This document shows, in pieces, positions 7,967-16,301 of a stretch of 64,000 bases of DNA (position 1 is the first letter of the stretch; each line of letters begins with the position of its first letter). The stretch lies in assembly GCF_015163075.1 (NCBI RefSeq), contig NZ_JADDXU010000005.1, forward strand, positions 496,001-560,000, in the 5' to 3' direction. The notes beneath the pieces were generated by a model that was not told where the DNA came from, ran no database searches, and was given only the letters and a program-made list of their open reading frames with translations. Source of the stretch: Streptomyces justiciae (GTDB lineage: Bacteria; Actinomycetota; Actinomycetes; Streptomycetales; Streptomycetaceae). The position numbers and the translations under genes are program-made.

Positions 7967-9060
7967 CCGAACTCAGCAAGAGCGGAGCGGCCGTGGGCGA
8001 GCCCACCCCCGCCTCGCCCACGCCGACCGCCTTCCTCGAAGTGCGCGACCTGAAGGTGCACTTCCCGACCGACGACGGCCTGGTCAAGTCCGTCGACGGG
8101 CTCTCCTTCAAGCTGGAGAAGGGCAAGACCCTCGGCATCGTGGGCGAGTCCGGCTCCGGCAAGTCGGTGACCTCGCTCGGCATCATGGGCCTGCACACCG
8201 CCGGCCAGTACGGCAAGCGCAAGGCGCAGATCTCCGGCGAGATCTGGCTGGACGGCACCGAGCTGCTCACCGCCGACCCGGACCACGTGCGCAAGCTGCG
8301 CGGCCGCGAGATGGCGATGATCTTCCAGGACCCGCTGTCGGCGCTGCACCCGTACTACACGATCGGCCAGCAGATCGTGGAGGCGTACCGCATCCACCAC
8401 AACGTGGACAAGAAGACCGCGAAGAAGCGCGCGGTCGAGATGCTCGACCGGGTCGGCATCCCGCAGCCGGACAAGCGGGTGGACAACTACCCGCACGAGT
8501 TCTCCGGTGGTATGCGCCAGCGCGCGATGATCGCGATGTCGCTGGTCAACAACCCCGAACTGCTCATCGCGGACGAGCCGACGACCGCCCTGGACGTGAC
8601 CGTCCAGGCGCAGATCCTCGACCTGATCCGGGATCTGCAGAAGGAGTTCGGCTCCGCGGTCATCATCATCACCCACGACCTGGGCGTCGTCGCCGAGCTC
8701 GCCGACGACATCCTGGTGATGTACGGCGGCCGCTGCGTCGAGCGCGGTCCGGCGGAGAAGGTGTTCTACGAGCCCCGCCACCCCTACACCTGGGGTCTGC
8801 TCGGCTCGATGCCCCGCCTCGACCGTGAGCAGCAGGAGCGGCTGATCCCGGTGAAGGGCTCCCCGCCCTCGCTGATCAACATCCCGTCCGGCTGCGCCTT
8901 CAACCCGCGCTGCCCGTACGCGGACATCCCGAAGGACAACGTCACCCGCACGGTCCGCCCGGAGCTCGCCGAGGTCGGCAGCCAGCACTGGGCCGCCTGC
9001 CACATGACGCAGGAGCAGCGGGAGCGGATCTGGACCGAAGAGATTGCGCCGAAGCTGTGA
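7963..9060 (+). CDS. oppD: Oligopeptide ABC transporter ATPase (OppD type)
   Basis: A 365-aa ATPase. Walker A is GESGSGKS, the signature is FSGGMRQR, Walker B is LLIADEPTTALD and the H loop is ITHDLGVV. The C-terminal oligo_HPY region has GCAFNPRCPYA, with the Cys residues that mark Opp/Dpp ATPases (some bind a 4Fe-4S cluster). I chose the ATG at 7963 because it overlaps the oppB stop (ATGA) and begins just ahead of the conserved domain; the frame is open far upstream but without conserved sequence. The stop overlaps the GTG of oppF by four bases. It powers transport as a heterodimer with OppF. Confidence 0.94.
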   Translation: MTELSKSGAAVGEPTPASPTPTAFLEVRDLKVHFPTDDGLVKSVDGLSFKLEKGKTLGIVGESGSGKSVTSLGIMGLHTAGQYGKRKAQISGEIWLDGTELLTADPDHVRKLRGREMAMIFQDPLSALHPYYTIGQQIVEAYRIHHNVDKKTAKKRAVEMLDRVGIPQPDKRVDNYPHEFSGGMRQRAMIAMSLVNNPELLIADEPTTALDVTVQAQILDLIRDLQKEFGSAVIIITHDLGVVAELADDILVMYGGRCVERGPAEKVFYEPRHPYTWGLLGSMPRLDREQQERLIPVKGSPPSLINIPSGCAFNPRCPYADIPKDNVTRTVRPELAEVGSQHWAACHMTQEQRERIWTEEIAPKL

Positions 9061-10361
9061 GCGAGGACAAAGTGAGCATCCCTGCGCAGAGCGATGGCGC
9101 GCTGGTCACCAAGGCCGACGCCGCCCCCGGTGAGACCCTGCTGAAGGTGACCGGGCTGCAGAAGCACTTCCCGATCAAGAAGGGCCTGCTCCAGCGGCAG
9201 GTCGGCGCGGTCCGCGCGGTCGACGGCATCGACTTCGAGGTCAAGGCCGGCGAGACCCTCGGTGTCGTGGGCGAGTCCGGCTGCGGCAAGTCGACCATGG
9301 GCCGGCTGATCACCCGGCTGCTCGAACCGACGGCCGGCAAGGTCGAGTTCGAGGGCCAGGACATCACGCACCTCGGCGTCGGCGGCATGCGTCCGCTCCG
9401 CCGCGACGTGCAGATGATCTTCCAGGACCCGTACTCGTCGCTGAACCCGCGCCACACCATCGGCACGATCATCGGCGCGCCCTTCAAGCTCCAGGGCGTG
9501 ACCCCTGAGGGCGGGATCAAGGCGGAGGTCCAGCGGCTGCTGTCGGTCGTGGGCCTCAACCCCGAGCACTACAACCGCTATCCGCACGAGTTCTCCGGCG
9601 GTCAGCGTCAGCGCATCGGCATCGCCCGCGCGCTCGCCCTGAACCCGAAGCTGGTCGTGGCCGACGAGCCGGTCTCCGCGCTCGACGTGTCGATCCAGGC
9701 CCAGGTCGTGAACCTGCTGGACGACCTCCAGCAGGAGCTCGGCCTGACGTACGTGATCATCGCGCACGACCTCTCGGTCGTCCGGCACGTCTCGGACCGG
9801 ATCGCGGTGATGTACCTCGGCAAGATCGTCGAGCTGGCGGACCGCGAGTCGCTGTACAAGGCGCCGATGCACCCGTACACCAAGGCGCTCATGTCGGCGG
9901 TGCCGATCCCGGACCCGAAGCGCAAGAACGCCAAGTCCGAGCGCATCCTGCTCAAGGGTGACGTGCCCTCGCCGATCTCCCCGCCGAGCGGCTGCCGCTT
10001 CCACACCCGGTGCTGGAAGGCGACGGAGATCTGCAAGACGACCGAGCCGAAGCTCGTCGAGCTGAAGCCGGGCCAGCAGGTCGCCTGCCACCACCCGGAG
10101 AACTTCGAGGACCAGGCTCCCCAGGACACGGTCCTGCTGACGGTCGCGAAGGAAGCGGCGGAACTGGTGGCGGACGAGGTCCTGGCGGAGAGCGCGGAGA
10201 CGTCGGCGGCGGTTGCGGCGGAGGTCGGTGCCTCTGAAGACACCGGCGAGTCGACCGACCAAGGGGCGCGGGGAACTGCGCGACCAGCCCCCACCGACCC
10301 GCAGCCGACCGACGAGCCCGCGGAAGCCGAAGCCGACGGTCAGGAGTCAACTGACAAGTAG
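9057..10361 (+). CDS. oppF: Oligopeptide ABC transporter ATPase (OppF type) with acidic C-terminal extension
   Basis: A 434-aa partner of OppD. It has Walker A GESGCGKST, the signature FSGGQRQR, Walker B LVVADEPVSALD, the H loop AHDLSVV, and the C-terminal oligo_HPY segment GCRFHTRCWKA. It starts at GTG overlapping the oppD stop (GTGA). The family usually ends around 330-350 residues; here about 80 extra Ala/Glu/Asp/Thr-rich residues follow. Inside that tail, codons at 10261-10306 are a copy of a dispersed repeat that lies in non-coding DNA elsewhere in this window, encoding GARGTARPAPTDPQ. The tail is therefore probably disordered and partly acquired by repeat insertion. The ATPase core looks fully active. 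Confidence 0.93.
   Translation: MSEDKVSIPAQSDGALVTKADAAPGETLLKVTGLQKHFPIKKGLLQRQVGAVRAVDGIDFEVKAGETLGVVGESGCGKSTMGRLITRLLEPTAGKVEFEGQDITHLGVGGMRPLRRDVQMIFQDPYSSLNPRHTIGTIIGAPFKLQGVTPEGGIKAEVQRLLSVVGLNPEHYNRYPHEFSGGQRQRIGIARALALNPKLVVADEPVSALDVSIQAQVVNLLDDLQQELGLTYVIIAHDLSVVRHVSDRIAVMYLGKIVELADRESLYKAPMHPYTKALMSAVPIPDPKRKNAKSERILLKGDVPSPISPPSGCRFHTRCWKATEICKTTEPKLVELKPGQQVACHHPENFEDQAPQDTVLLTVAKEAAELVADEVLAESAETSAAVAAEVGASEDTGESTDQGARGTARPAPTDPQPTDEPAEAEADGQESTDK
10261..10306 (+). repeat. Dispersed Streptomyces repeat, copy 2, inside oppF
   Basis: This element is 43/46 identical to the intergenic copy at 2748-2793 and lies in the same orientation, in frame within the 3' part of oppF. Elsewhere such elements are typically intergenic, so its presence in a coding tail suggests either insertion just before an older stop codon or extension of the reading frame through it. 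Confidence 0.8.
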
Positions 10362-10362
10362 C

Positions 10363-10387
10363 GCATGACGACTTGGCAAAGTCATGC
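10363..10387 (+). promoter_or_regulatory. Inverted repeat after oppF
   Basis: GCATGAC and GTCATGC form a perfect 7-bp inverted repeat separated by 11 bases, starting one base after the oppF stop and 72 bases before the M1 peptidase start. It could be a terminator of the opp operon or an operator for the peptidase gene. The sequence alone does not decide. Confidence 0.4.
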
Positions 10388-10458
10388 ACATGCCCGTCCG
10401 GGAGAGTCCACAGTCGTCCGTGTCCGACTTATCGGCACACGCTCGAAAGGGACGACAC

Positions 10459-11859
10459 ATGAGACTCTCCCGTTCGGCACGCTTAGGGGCCATCGCCACG
10501 GCGGTGGCCTCTTTCTGCGTCATCGCGGCCGCCCCCGCTCCCTCACCCGGAGCCCCCGGCCTCGGCGACAGCTACTTCCCGCTCCTCGGCAACGGCGGCT
10601 TCGACGCCCGCCACTACGCCCTCGACATCGCGTACAACCCGGACACCGACCGCCTCGACGGCCGTACGACCCTCACCGCCCGCGCCACCCAGAACCTCTC
10701 CGCGTTCGACCTCGACCTCCAGCAGCTGGAGGTCACGAAGGTCGAAGTGAACGGCAGACGCACGGCGTTCACCCGCGACGGCGACGAACTGCGCATCACC
10801 CCGCGCGGCACCCTCCCCAAGGGCCGTGACTTCACCGTGCGGGTCACCTACGGCGGCGTCCCCGAACCCCTCGGCGGCCCCATCGTGTTCGGCTCGAACT
10901 ACGGCTGGATGAAGACGACCGACGGCGTCTTCGTCGCCTGCGAGCCCAACGCCGCCTCCACCTGGTTCCCGTCCAGCGACCACCCCGACGACAAGGCCAC
11001 CTACGACATCCGCATCAAAGCGCCCAAGGGCCTGACCGGCGTCTCCAACGGCCGGCTCGTCTCGACGTACGACAAGGGCGGCTCGACGTACACCCACTGG
11101 CGCGAGACCAAGCCCATGGCGACCTATCTCGCGACCGCGACGATCGGCAAGTTCGACGTCCGGACCGGCACCACCCCCGGCGGCACCCCGATCTACGTCG
11201 CGATCGACCCCGTCCTCGCGAACAGCAACAACGTCGACGTGTACGCCGTCACGGCCGCCGCCACCGACTACTGGTCGGAGGTCTTCGGGCCGTACCCCTT
11301 CGAGGAGACCGGCGCGATCGTCGACGACATGCCCGAGGCGGGGTTCTCGCTGGAGGTGCAGACGAAACCGGTCTACTCGGCCGTGCGCAACGAGACGACG
11401 ATCGTGCACGAGCTGGCCCACCAGTGGTTCGGCGATTCGGTGTCGGTGGAGCGCTGGAAGGACATCTGGCTCAACGAGGGCTTCGCCACCTACGCCCAGT
11501 GGCTGTGGGCCGAGCACCAGGGCACCCGCAGCGCCCACGACTCGTTCCTCGCCGGGTACAACGCCCGCCCGGCCGACGCCCCCTTCTGGCAGATCACGGT
11601 CGGCGACCCGCAGCGCGACACCATGTTCGCCTCCGCGGTCTACCAGCGCGGCGCGATGACCCTCCAGGTGCTGCGCGAACGCATCGGCGACGCGGCCTTC
11701 TTCAAGCTGCTGCCGACCTGGACGAAGATCCACCGCTACGGCAACGCGAACACGGCCGACTTTGTCCGGCTCGCGGAGAAGATCTCCGGACAGCAGCTGG
11801 ACGATCTGTTCCAGACCTGGCTCTTCACCACAGGGAAACCGGCCCTTCCGGCCGGGTGA
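10459..11859 (+). CDS. Secreted M1-family metallopeptidase with an early TTA codon
   Basis: A 466-aa zinc peptidase with an N-terminal signal peptide (RLSRSARLGAIATAVASFC followed by Ala/Pro residues). The zinc motif is HELAHQWFG (H317, H321), with the third ligand E340 in LNEGFA, typical of gluzincins. The usual GxMEN exopeptidase motif is replaced by AGFSLEVQ, as in a subgroup of shorter secreted M1 proteins, so strict aminopeptidase specificity is not assured. I chose ATG 10459 because it has AAAGGGA upstream and directly precedes the signal peptide; an in-frame upstream ATG lacks both. Codon 9 is TTA (10483-10485), the rare leucine codon read by the bldA tRNA, so expression is probably tied to development. 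It follows the opp operon, which fits extracellular peptide use. Confidence 0.88.
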   Translation: MRLSRSARLGAIATAVASFCVIAAAPAPSPGAPGLGDSYFPLLGNGGFDARHYALDIAYNPDTDRLDGRTTLTARATQNLSAFDLDLQQLEVTKVEVNGRRTAFTRDGDELRITPRGTLPKGRDFTVRVTYGGVPEPLGGPIVFGSNYGWMKTTDGVFVACEPNAASTWFPSSDHPDDKATYDIRIKAPKGLTGVSNGRLVSTYDKGGSTYTHWRETKPMATYLATATIGKFDVRTGTTPGGTPIYVAIDPVLANSNNVDVYAVTAAATDYWSEVFGPYPFEETGAIVDDMPEAGFSLEVQTKPVYSAVRNETTIVHELAHQWFGDSVSVERWKDIWLNEGFATYAQWLWAEHQGTRSAHDSFLAGYNARPADAPFWQITVGDPQRDTMFASAVYQRGAMTLQVLRERIGDAAFFKLLPTWTKIHRYGNANTADFVRLAEKISGQQLDDLFQTWLFTTGKPALPAG

Positions 11860-11860
11860 T

Positions 11861-11875
11861 CCTTGCATTGCAAGG
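11861..11875 (+). promoter_or_regulatory. Near-perfect palindrome at the promoter of the TRIC-type gene
   Basis: CCTTGCATTGCAAGG is a 15-base palindrome centred on one base. Its right arm supplies TTGCAA as a possible -35, and TAGGTA follows 16 bases later as a possible -10, 12 bases before the GTG at 11906. A repressor bound here would block that promoter. The palindrome begins one base after the M1 peptidase stop codon. Confidence 0.5.
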
Positions 11876-11905
11876 TTCACCCCCGCTCATAGGTAAGAAT
11901 ATGGG

Positions 11906-12562
11906 GTGCTTGAGCCACTGTTTGCCCCCTCCGTCCAGCACACGCTCGACCTGATCGGCATCTTCGTCTTCGCCATCTCCGGCGCGCTGCTGGCCGTGCG
12001 CAAGAACTTCGACGTCTTCGGCATCGCCGTCCTCGCCGAGGTCACCGCGCTGGGCGGAGGGCTGTTCCGGGACCTGATCATCGGCGCGGTGCCCCCGGCC
12101 GCCTTCACCGACCTGGGGTACTTCGTCACCCCGCTGCTCGCCGCGCTCCTGGTCGTCTTCCTGCACCCGCAGGTCGAGCGCATCCAGCTCGGCGTGAACG
12201 TCTTCGACGCGGCGGGCCTCGGCCTGTTCTGCGTGACGGGGACGACGAAGGCGTACGACTACGGTCTCGGCCTCACCCAGTCCGCCACCCTCGGCCTCGC
12301 CACCGCGGTCGGCGGCGGTGTGCTGCGGGACGTGCTCGCCAACGAGGTGCCGTCGCTGCTGCGCTGGGACCGCGACCTGTACGCGGTCCCGGCGATGGTC
12401 GGCGCCACGATGGTGGTGCTCTGCATCCGCTACGACACCCTGACCCCGCTCACCAGCTCCCTCGCCGTGATCACGGCCTTCGTGCTGCGGCTGCTGGCGA
12501 TGCGCTACCACTGGCGAGCTCCGCGGGCCTGGAACCGCCGGTCGACCGTACGCGAGGAGTAG
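11906..12562 (+). CDS. TRIC-type cation channel family membrane protein (UPF0126)
   Basis: A 218-aa protein with about seven membrane helices, arranged as two homologous halves. Each half carries the family motif: GGGLFRD at residues 50-56 and GGGVLRD at 136-142. Prokaryotic members of this family are trimeric cation channels, with potassium among the proposed ions. It starts at GTG 11906; with a possible -10 just upstream the transcript would be nearly leaderless. The 3' end runs 92 bases into the oppositely oriented esterase gene. Family assignment is firm; the physiological ion and role are not known. Confidence 0.85.
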   Translation: MLEPLFAPSVQHTLDLIGIFVFAISGALLAVRKNFDVFGIAVLAEVTALGGGLFRDLIIGAVPPAAFTDLGYFVTPLLAALLVVFLHPQVERIQLGVNVFDAAGLGLFCVTGTTKAYDYGLGLTQSATLGLATAVGGGVLRDVLANEVPSLLRWDRDLYAVPAMVGATMVVLCIRYDTLTPLTSSLAVITAFVLRLLAMRYHWRAPRAWNRRSTVREE

Positions 12563-13694
12563 CGGCCCCCACCCTGCTGTGCAGCAGCCCCATCTCCTCG
12601 GTCAGCCAGCGGAACGCCGGGACCACCTGGGGCCGCCACAGCGCCATGGTGTGGCCGCCCGCGCTCCTCGGGACGTAGACGACATGCACGGTCGTCGGGG
12701 CCTTCGCGATCTGTTCGAGGCCGGTGGCCGCCTCGTAGCCGTCGCCCGGCTGACCCGACTGGTAGAGCGCGATCGCGGGCGGGGTGCGGGCGTCGCGCAG
12801 CAGGACGTAGGGGTTGTTGGCGCGGCGCAGGGCGGGGGTCTCGGCGGCCAGCGAGGCGCGCTCGCCGATCGGGTCGTTGTAGCCGGACATGCTGATCGCG
12901 GCCATGTAGCGGTCGGGGTGGGCGACGGCGAGCTTGGTCGCGCAGTGCCCGCCCGCGGAGTACCCGGCGGCCGCCCAGCCCGCGGGGCCCGACTGGGCGC
13001 GGAAGTTGTCCGTGACCATCTTCGGCACGTCGATGCTGAGCCAGCTGTCGGCGTTCACCGTGCCCGGGATGTTGGCGCAGCCGGTGTCCACCCCGGCCAG
13101 CAGGTTCATCCGCGGGGCGACCAGGATGAACGGCGCCACCTTGCCGTCCCGCATCAGCGGCCGGAGCTGGTTCACCGCGTGCAGCGAGCCGAACCAGGCC
13201 TTCGCCGAGCCCGGGTAGCCCGACAGCAGCTCCACCACGGGGAACTTGTGGTGCCGGTAGGCGGGCTTGCCGTACTGCGGCGGCAGCCAGACGTAGACCT
13301 CGGCGTTCACGCCCGACACCCGGCCCTTGAGCTGGGTGACACGGACGCCGCCCATGCCGGGCCCGGAGGCGGCGGTGAAGTGCTGGCGGACTTTGGGCAA
13401 CCGTTTCAGCGCGATGCCGCCGGTGCCGTCGGCGCCGAGGTTCGCGGCCTGCTGGACGTGGTCGCCGGTGCCGAGGAGGTCGGCCCAGTTGTCGTACAGG
13501 TTGTTCTCGTTGTTGACCAGCACGAAGACGAGCGCGACGGCCGTGCCCTGGGCGAACAGCACCATCAGCAGCCGGCCCAGGGCGCGCAGCGGCTTCGGCC
13601 CGCGCAGCCGCGACCACAGCGCCAGCGGAAGCAGGACGGCGACGACGGACAGCACGATCAGCGTGTAGAGGAACGCGGTCCCGGTGAGGCTCAT
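12471..13694 (-). CDS. Membrane-anchored alpha/beta-hydrolase esterase
   Basis: A 407-aa protein. The N-terminus has two hydrophobic helices (about residues 7-27 and 40-62), so the hydrolase domain probably faces outside the membrane. The domain resembles the esterase D/mycolyltransferase-like family: EVYVWLPPQY, FPVVELLSGYPGSAKAWF, and the nucleophile elbow GYSAGG; the late VPRSAGGHTMALW supplies the likely catalytic His. I chose ATG 13694 because the helix begins right after it; the frame opens 36 codons earlier without conserved sequence. The Ser/Ala-rich last ~30 residues overlap the convergent TRIC-type gene by 92 bases. Two lone Cys (GVDTGC...) may matter outside the cell. The substrate is unknown. 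Confidence 0.8.
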   Translation of the reverse strand: MSLTGTAFLYTLIVLSVVAVLLPLALWSRLRGPKPLRALGRLLMVLFAQGTAVALVFVLVNNENNLYDNWADLLGTGDHVQQAANLGADGTGGIALKRLPKVRQHFTAASGPGMGGVRVTQLKGRVSGVNAEVYVWLPPQYGKPAYRHHKFPVVELLSGYPGSAKAWFGSLHAVNQLRPLMRDGKVAPFILVAPRMNLLAGVDTGCANIPGTVNADSWLSIDVPKMVTDNFRAQSGPAGWAAAGYSAGGHCATKLAVAHPDRYMAAISMSGYNDPIGERASLAAETPALRRANNPYVLLRDARTPPAIALYQSGQPGDGYEAATGLEQIAKAPTTVHVVYVPRSAGGHTMALWRPQVVPAFRWLTEEMGLLHSRVGAATPRVRSTGGSRPAELASGSASPAAAARRP

Positions 13695-13840
13695 GTCCCT
13701 ACAGAGGGCGAGGCCGGGCCGGGGGTTTACGGACGAGTACGGACACTTACCGAGAAATTGCCCGGGTCTCACCTGGATGGGTCCATGGTGGGCGCCGGGC
13801 AAAGCTACCGCTTAGTAGTTAGCTGTTGTACCGTTCACTC

Positions 13841-14695
13841 ATGCCAGAAGCAGCCTCCGTCACGCGCGCCACGATCGGCGACAGCGAGTTCGACCGCGAC
13901 ACCGCGGTCACCCGCCGGGAACCCGGTGTCTACGACATCGACCTCTCCGCCGGCTGGACGATCATCAACGCCGTCAACGGCGGCTATCTGCTGGCCGTCC
14001 TCGGCCGCGCCCTCGCGGACGCCCTGCCGCACGCCGACCCGTTCACCATCTCCGCGCACTACCTCACCGCGTCCCAGCCGGGCCCCGCGGTGATCCGCAC
14101 GGACGTGGTCCGCACCGGCCGCACCCTCTCCACCGGTCAGGCCTCGCTCTTCCAGTACGACGAGCAGGGCGCCGAGGTCGAACGCATCCGCGTCCTCGCC
14201 TCCTACGGCGACCTCGACTCCCTCCCCGACGACGTCCGTACGACGGCGAAGCCGCCCGCGTTCCCGCCCATGGACCACTGCTTCGGCCCCGAGGACGGGC
14301 CGGCCCCCGTCGAGGGCAGCTCGGCCATCACCGAGCGCCTGATGCTCAAGCTGGACCCCTCGACCCTGGGCTGGGCCCTCGGCGCCCCGTCCGGCAAGGG
14401 CGAGATGCGCTCCTGGTTCGGCCTCGCCGACGGCCGCGACGCCGACCCCTTCTCCCTGCTGCTCGCGGTGGACGCGCTGCCGCCGACCGCCTTCGAGATC
14501 GGCCTCAAGGGCTGGGTCCCCACGGTCGAGCTGACGGTCCACGTCCGCTGCCGCCCGGCCCCGGGCCCGCTGCGCGTCTCCATCACCACCCGCAACCTCG
14601 CCGGCGGATTCCTGGAGGAGGACGCCGAGGTCTGGGACAGCGCGGACCGCCTGGTGGCCCAGTCCCGGCAGCTGGCTCGGGCGCGGCTGGCCTGA
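13841..14695 (+). CDS. Acyl-CoA thioesterase-like double hot-dog protein
   Basis: A 284-aa cytoplasmic protein of the TesB-like thioesterase family. The N-terminal hot-dog domain has the typical GWTIINAVNGGYLLAVL and PFTISAHYLTASQPGPAVI stretches, and the second domain has SWFGLADGRDADPFSLLLAVDALPPTAF, ending with AEVWDSADRLVAQSRQLARA, the usual strand of this family. The expected reaction is hydrolysis of acyl-CoA thioesters, with substrate unknown. TACCGT lies six bases before the ATG, a spacing that suggests a leaderless transcript. A WYL regulator follows 76 bases downstream in the same direction and could be co-transcribed. Confidence 0.8.
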   Translation: MPEAASVTRATIGDSEFDRDTAVTRREPGVYDIDLSAGWTIINAVNGGYLLAVLGRALADALPHADPFTISAHYLTASQPGPAVIRTDVVRTGRTLSTGQASLFQYDEQGAEVERIRVLASYGDLDSLPDDVRTTAKPPAFPPMDHCFGPEDGPAPVEGSSAITERLMLKLDPSTLGWALGAPSGKGEMRSWFGLADGRDADPFSLLLAVDALPPTAFEIGLKGWVPTVELTVHVRCRPAPGPLRVSITTRNLAGGFLEEDAEVWDSADRLVAQSRQLARARLA

Positions 14696-14771
14696 GGGCT
14701 GGGACGGCTTTCGGTGCGGGCGGAGCGGGCGCCCGCCCGAGGCTGTCGGTCCCGTCGGCGATCCTGGTGCC

Positions 14772-15776
14772 GTGAAGTCCGACCGCCTCCTCTCCATCCT
14801 GCTGCTCCTCCAGACCTGCGGCCGTGTCCCCGCGCCCGAACTCGCCGAGCGTCTCGAGGTGTCCGTCCGGACCATCTACCGGGACATCGAGGCCCTGTCC
14901 GCCTCCGGCGTCCCGGTCTACGCCGAGCGCGGCCGGCACGGCGGCATCGAACTCCTCGCGGGTTTCCGCACGGACGTCACCGGACTGACCGCCGACGAGT
15001 CCCGCGCCCTGTTCATCCTGGCCGCGCAGGGCGCGCACGCCGCCCTCGGCCTCGACACCGCGCTCGGTTCCGCCCTGCGCAAGGTGATGGCGGCGCTCCC
15101 GGCCCCGCACCGCCCCGCCGCCGACGTGACCTCGCGGCGCATCCTGGTCGACGCCACCCGCTGGAAGGGCGGCCCCCAACCCGCCGTGGACCTCCAGGTG
15201 TTGCAGGACGCGGTCTTCACCGACCGCAGGCTGCGGTTGCGGTACCGGCACAGCGGGGAGCGCGAGATCCGGACGTACACGGTCGACCCGTACGGCCTCG
15301 TCTCCAAGGCGGGCGTCTGGTACCTGGTCGCCGACCGCAGGGCGCGGCCGCGGCTGTTCCGCGCGGACCGGGTGCGCGCGGCGACCGTGCTGGCGGACAC
15401 CGTGCGGCGCCGGCCCGGTGTCGAACTCGCCGACGCCTGGGAGCAGTTGCGCCGCCAGGTCGAGGAACGCCCCGGCGGCATCGACGTCGTCGTCCGCGTC
15501 CGCCGCGACCGACTCGACCTGTTCCTGCGGATGATGACCGGCTGGCTGACCGAACTGCCCGACGACGACGGCGCACAGGAGTGGGTGACCGCCCGGCTGT
15601 CGTACGGCGTCCTGGGCGAGGCCCGTCAACTCCTCGCGTTCTCCGACCGCGTGGAGGTCCTCTCGCCGCCCGAGGTGCGCGCGGAACTGGCCCGGGCGGC
15701 CGCTTCTGTCACGGACCTGTACCAGCGAGTAGGCCGGGATTCGGAAGAGAACCCCAGGTCAGAGGGTCGGCTTTAG
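14772..15776 (+). CDS. YafY-type HTH-WYL transcriptional regulator
   Basis: A 334-aa regulator starting at GTG. The N-terminal HTH_11 domain (SDRLLSILLLLQTCGRVPAPELAERLEVSVRTIYRDIEALS, quoted only by family: residues 2-43) is the classic YafY start. A WYL domain lies in the middle (about residues 140-215; VDPYGLVSKAGVWYLVADRR), and a WCX C-terminal domain ends the protein. WYL domains sense ligands, including nucleic-acid-related ones, in other bacteria; here the ligand and targets are unknown. It may control the thioesterase just upstream. No palindromic operator was recognised in the short spacer. Confidence 0.88.
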   Translation: MKSDRLLSILLLLQTCGRVPAPELAERLEVSVRTIYRDIEALSASGVPVYAERGRHGGIELLAGFRTDVTGLTADESRALFILAAQGAHAALGLDTALGSALRKVMAALPAPHRPAADVTSRRILVDATRWKGGPQPAVDLQVLQDAVFTDRRLRLRYRHSGEREIRTYTVDPYGLVSKAGVWYLVADRRARPRLFRADRVRAATVLADTVRRRPGVELADAWEQLRRQVEERPGGIDVVVRVRRDRLDLFLRMMTGWLTELPDDDGAQEWVTARLSYGVLGEARQLLAFSDRVEVLSPPEVRAELARAAASVTDLYQRVGRDSEENPRSEGRL

Positions 15777-15890
15777 AACCGCTTTGCCTTACGCACAGGC
15801 CGGGGACAGCGCGGGCCCAAGGAAGCCCTAAGGCGCGTTGATTGAGTGCCCGCCTCAAGACTCCCCTCATTTTTCTTGGAGTTGTTTCTC

Positions 15891-16283
15891 ATGAAGCGTG
15901 TGCGTCTCGTCCCCGCAGTGGCTCTGCTGGCGCTCTCGCCCCTCGCCCTGGTGGCCTGTGGCTCGGGGGACTCGTCGTCCTCCTCGAACAGCGGCAACTC
16001 CGCGCAGCAGTCGTGTCAGGCACCGTCCGGCGCGCCCAGCGGCAACCCCTCGGGGATGCCCAGCGGCGCACCCTCGGGTGCCCCCACGGCCAACGGCACC
16101 GCCCAGCCGTCCGGTGCGCCCTCGGGCATGCCGAGCGGCGGGCCGGGTGGCGGTCAGGGTGGTCCCGGCGGCGGCCAGGGCGGCGGCTGCGGCGGCCCCG
16201 GCGGTGGCGGCGGCGGGATGCCCAGCGGCGCGCCGAGCGGTGCGCCCAGCCAGCAGGCGACCGCGTCGGCGACGAAGAGCTGA
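15891..16283 (+). CDS. Small lipoprotein with Pro/Ser/Gly repeats
   Basis: A 130-aa secreted lipoprotein. The signal peptide MKRVRLVPAVALLALSPLAL ends in the lipobox LVAC at about residue 23. The rest is low-complexity: Ser-rich first, then repeats of PSGAPSG/PSGMPSG, and a Gly/Gln stretch containing one Cys pair. No globular domain can be seen. It could be a surface-exposed flexible tether or wall-spanning linker. The ATG at 15891 directly precedes the signal peptide; TTGGAGTTG upstream provides a weak ribosome-binding site. The repeats would let the gene change length by slippage. A hairpin terminator follows. Confidence 0.75.
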   Translation: MKRVRLVPAVALLALSPLALVACGSGDSSSSSNSGNSAQQSCQAPSGAPSGNPSGMPSGAPSGAPTANGTAQPSGAPSGMPSGGPGGGQGGPGGGQGGGCGGPGGGGGGMPSGAPSGAPSQQATASATKS

Positions 16284-16301
16284 CCTCGCGGGTCGTACGA
16301 C

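Noticed and set aside
11875..11893. PhoP box (GTTCACC-type direct repeat) before the TRIC-type gene
   Set aside because: Only one good half (GTTCACC) is present; the second (GCTCATA) is too weak, and the palindrome is a better explanation.
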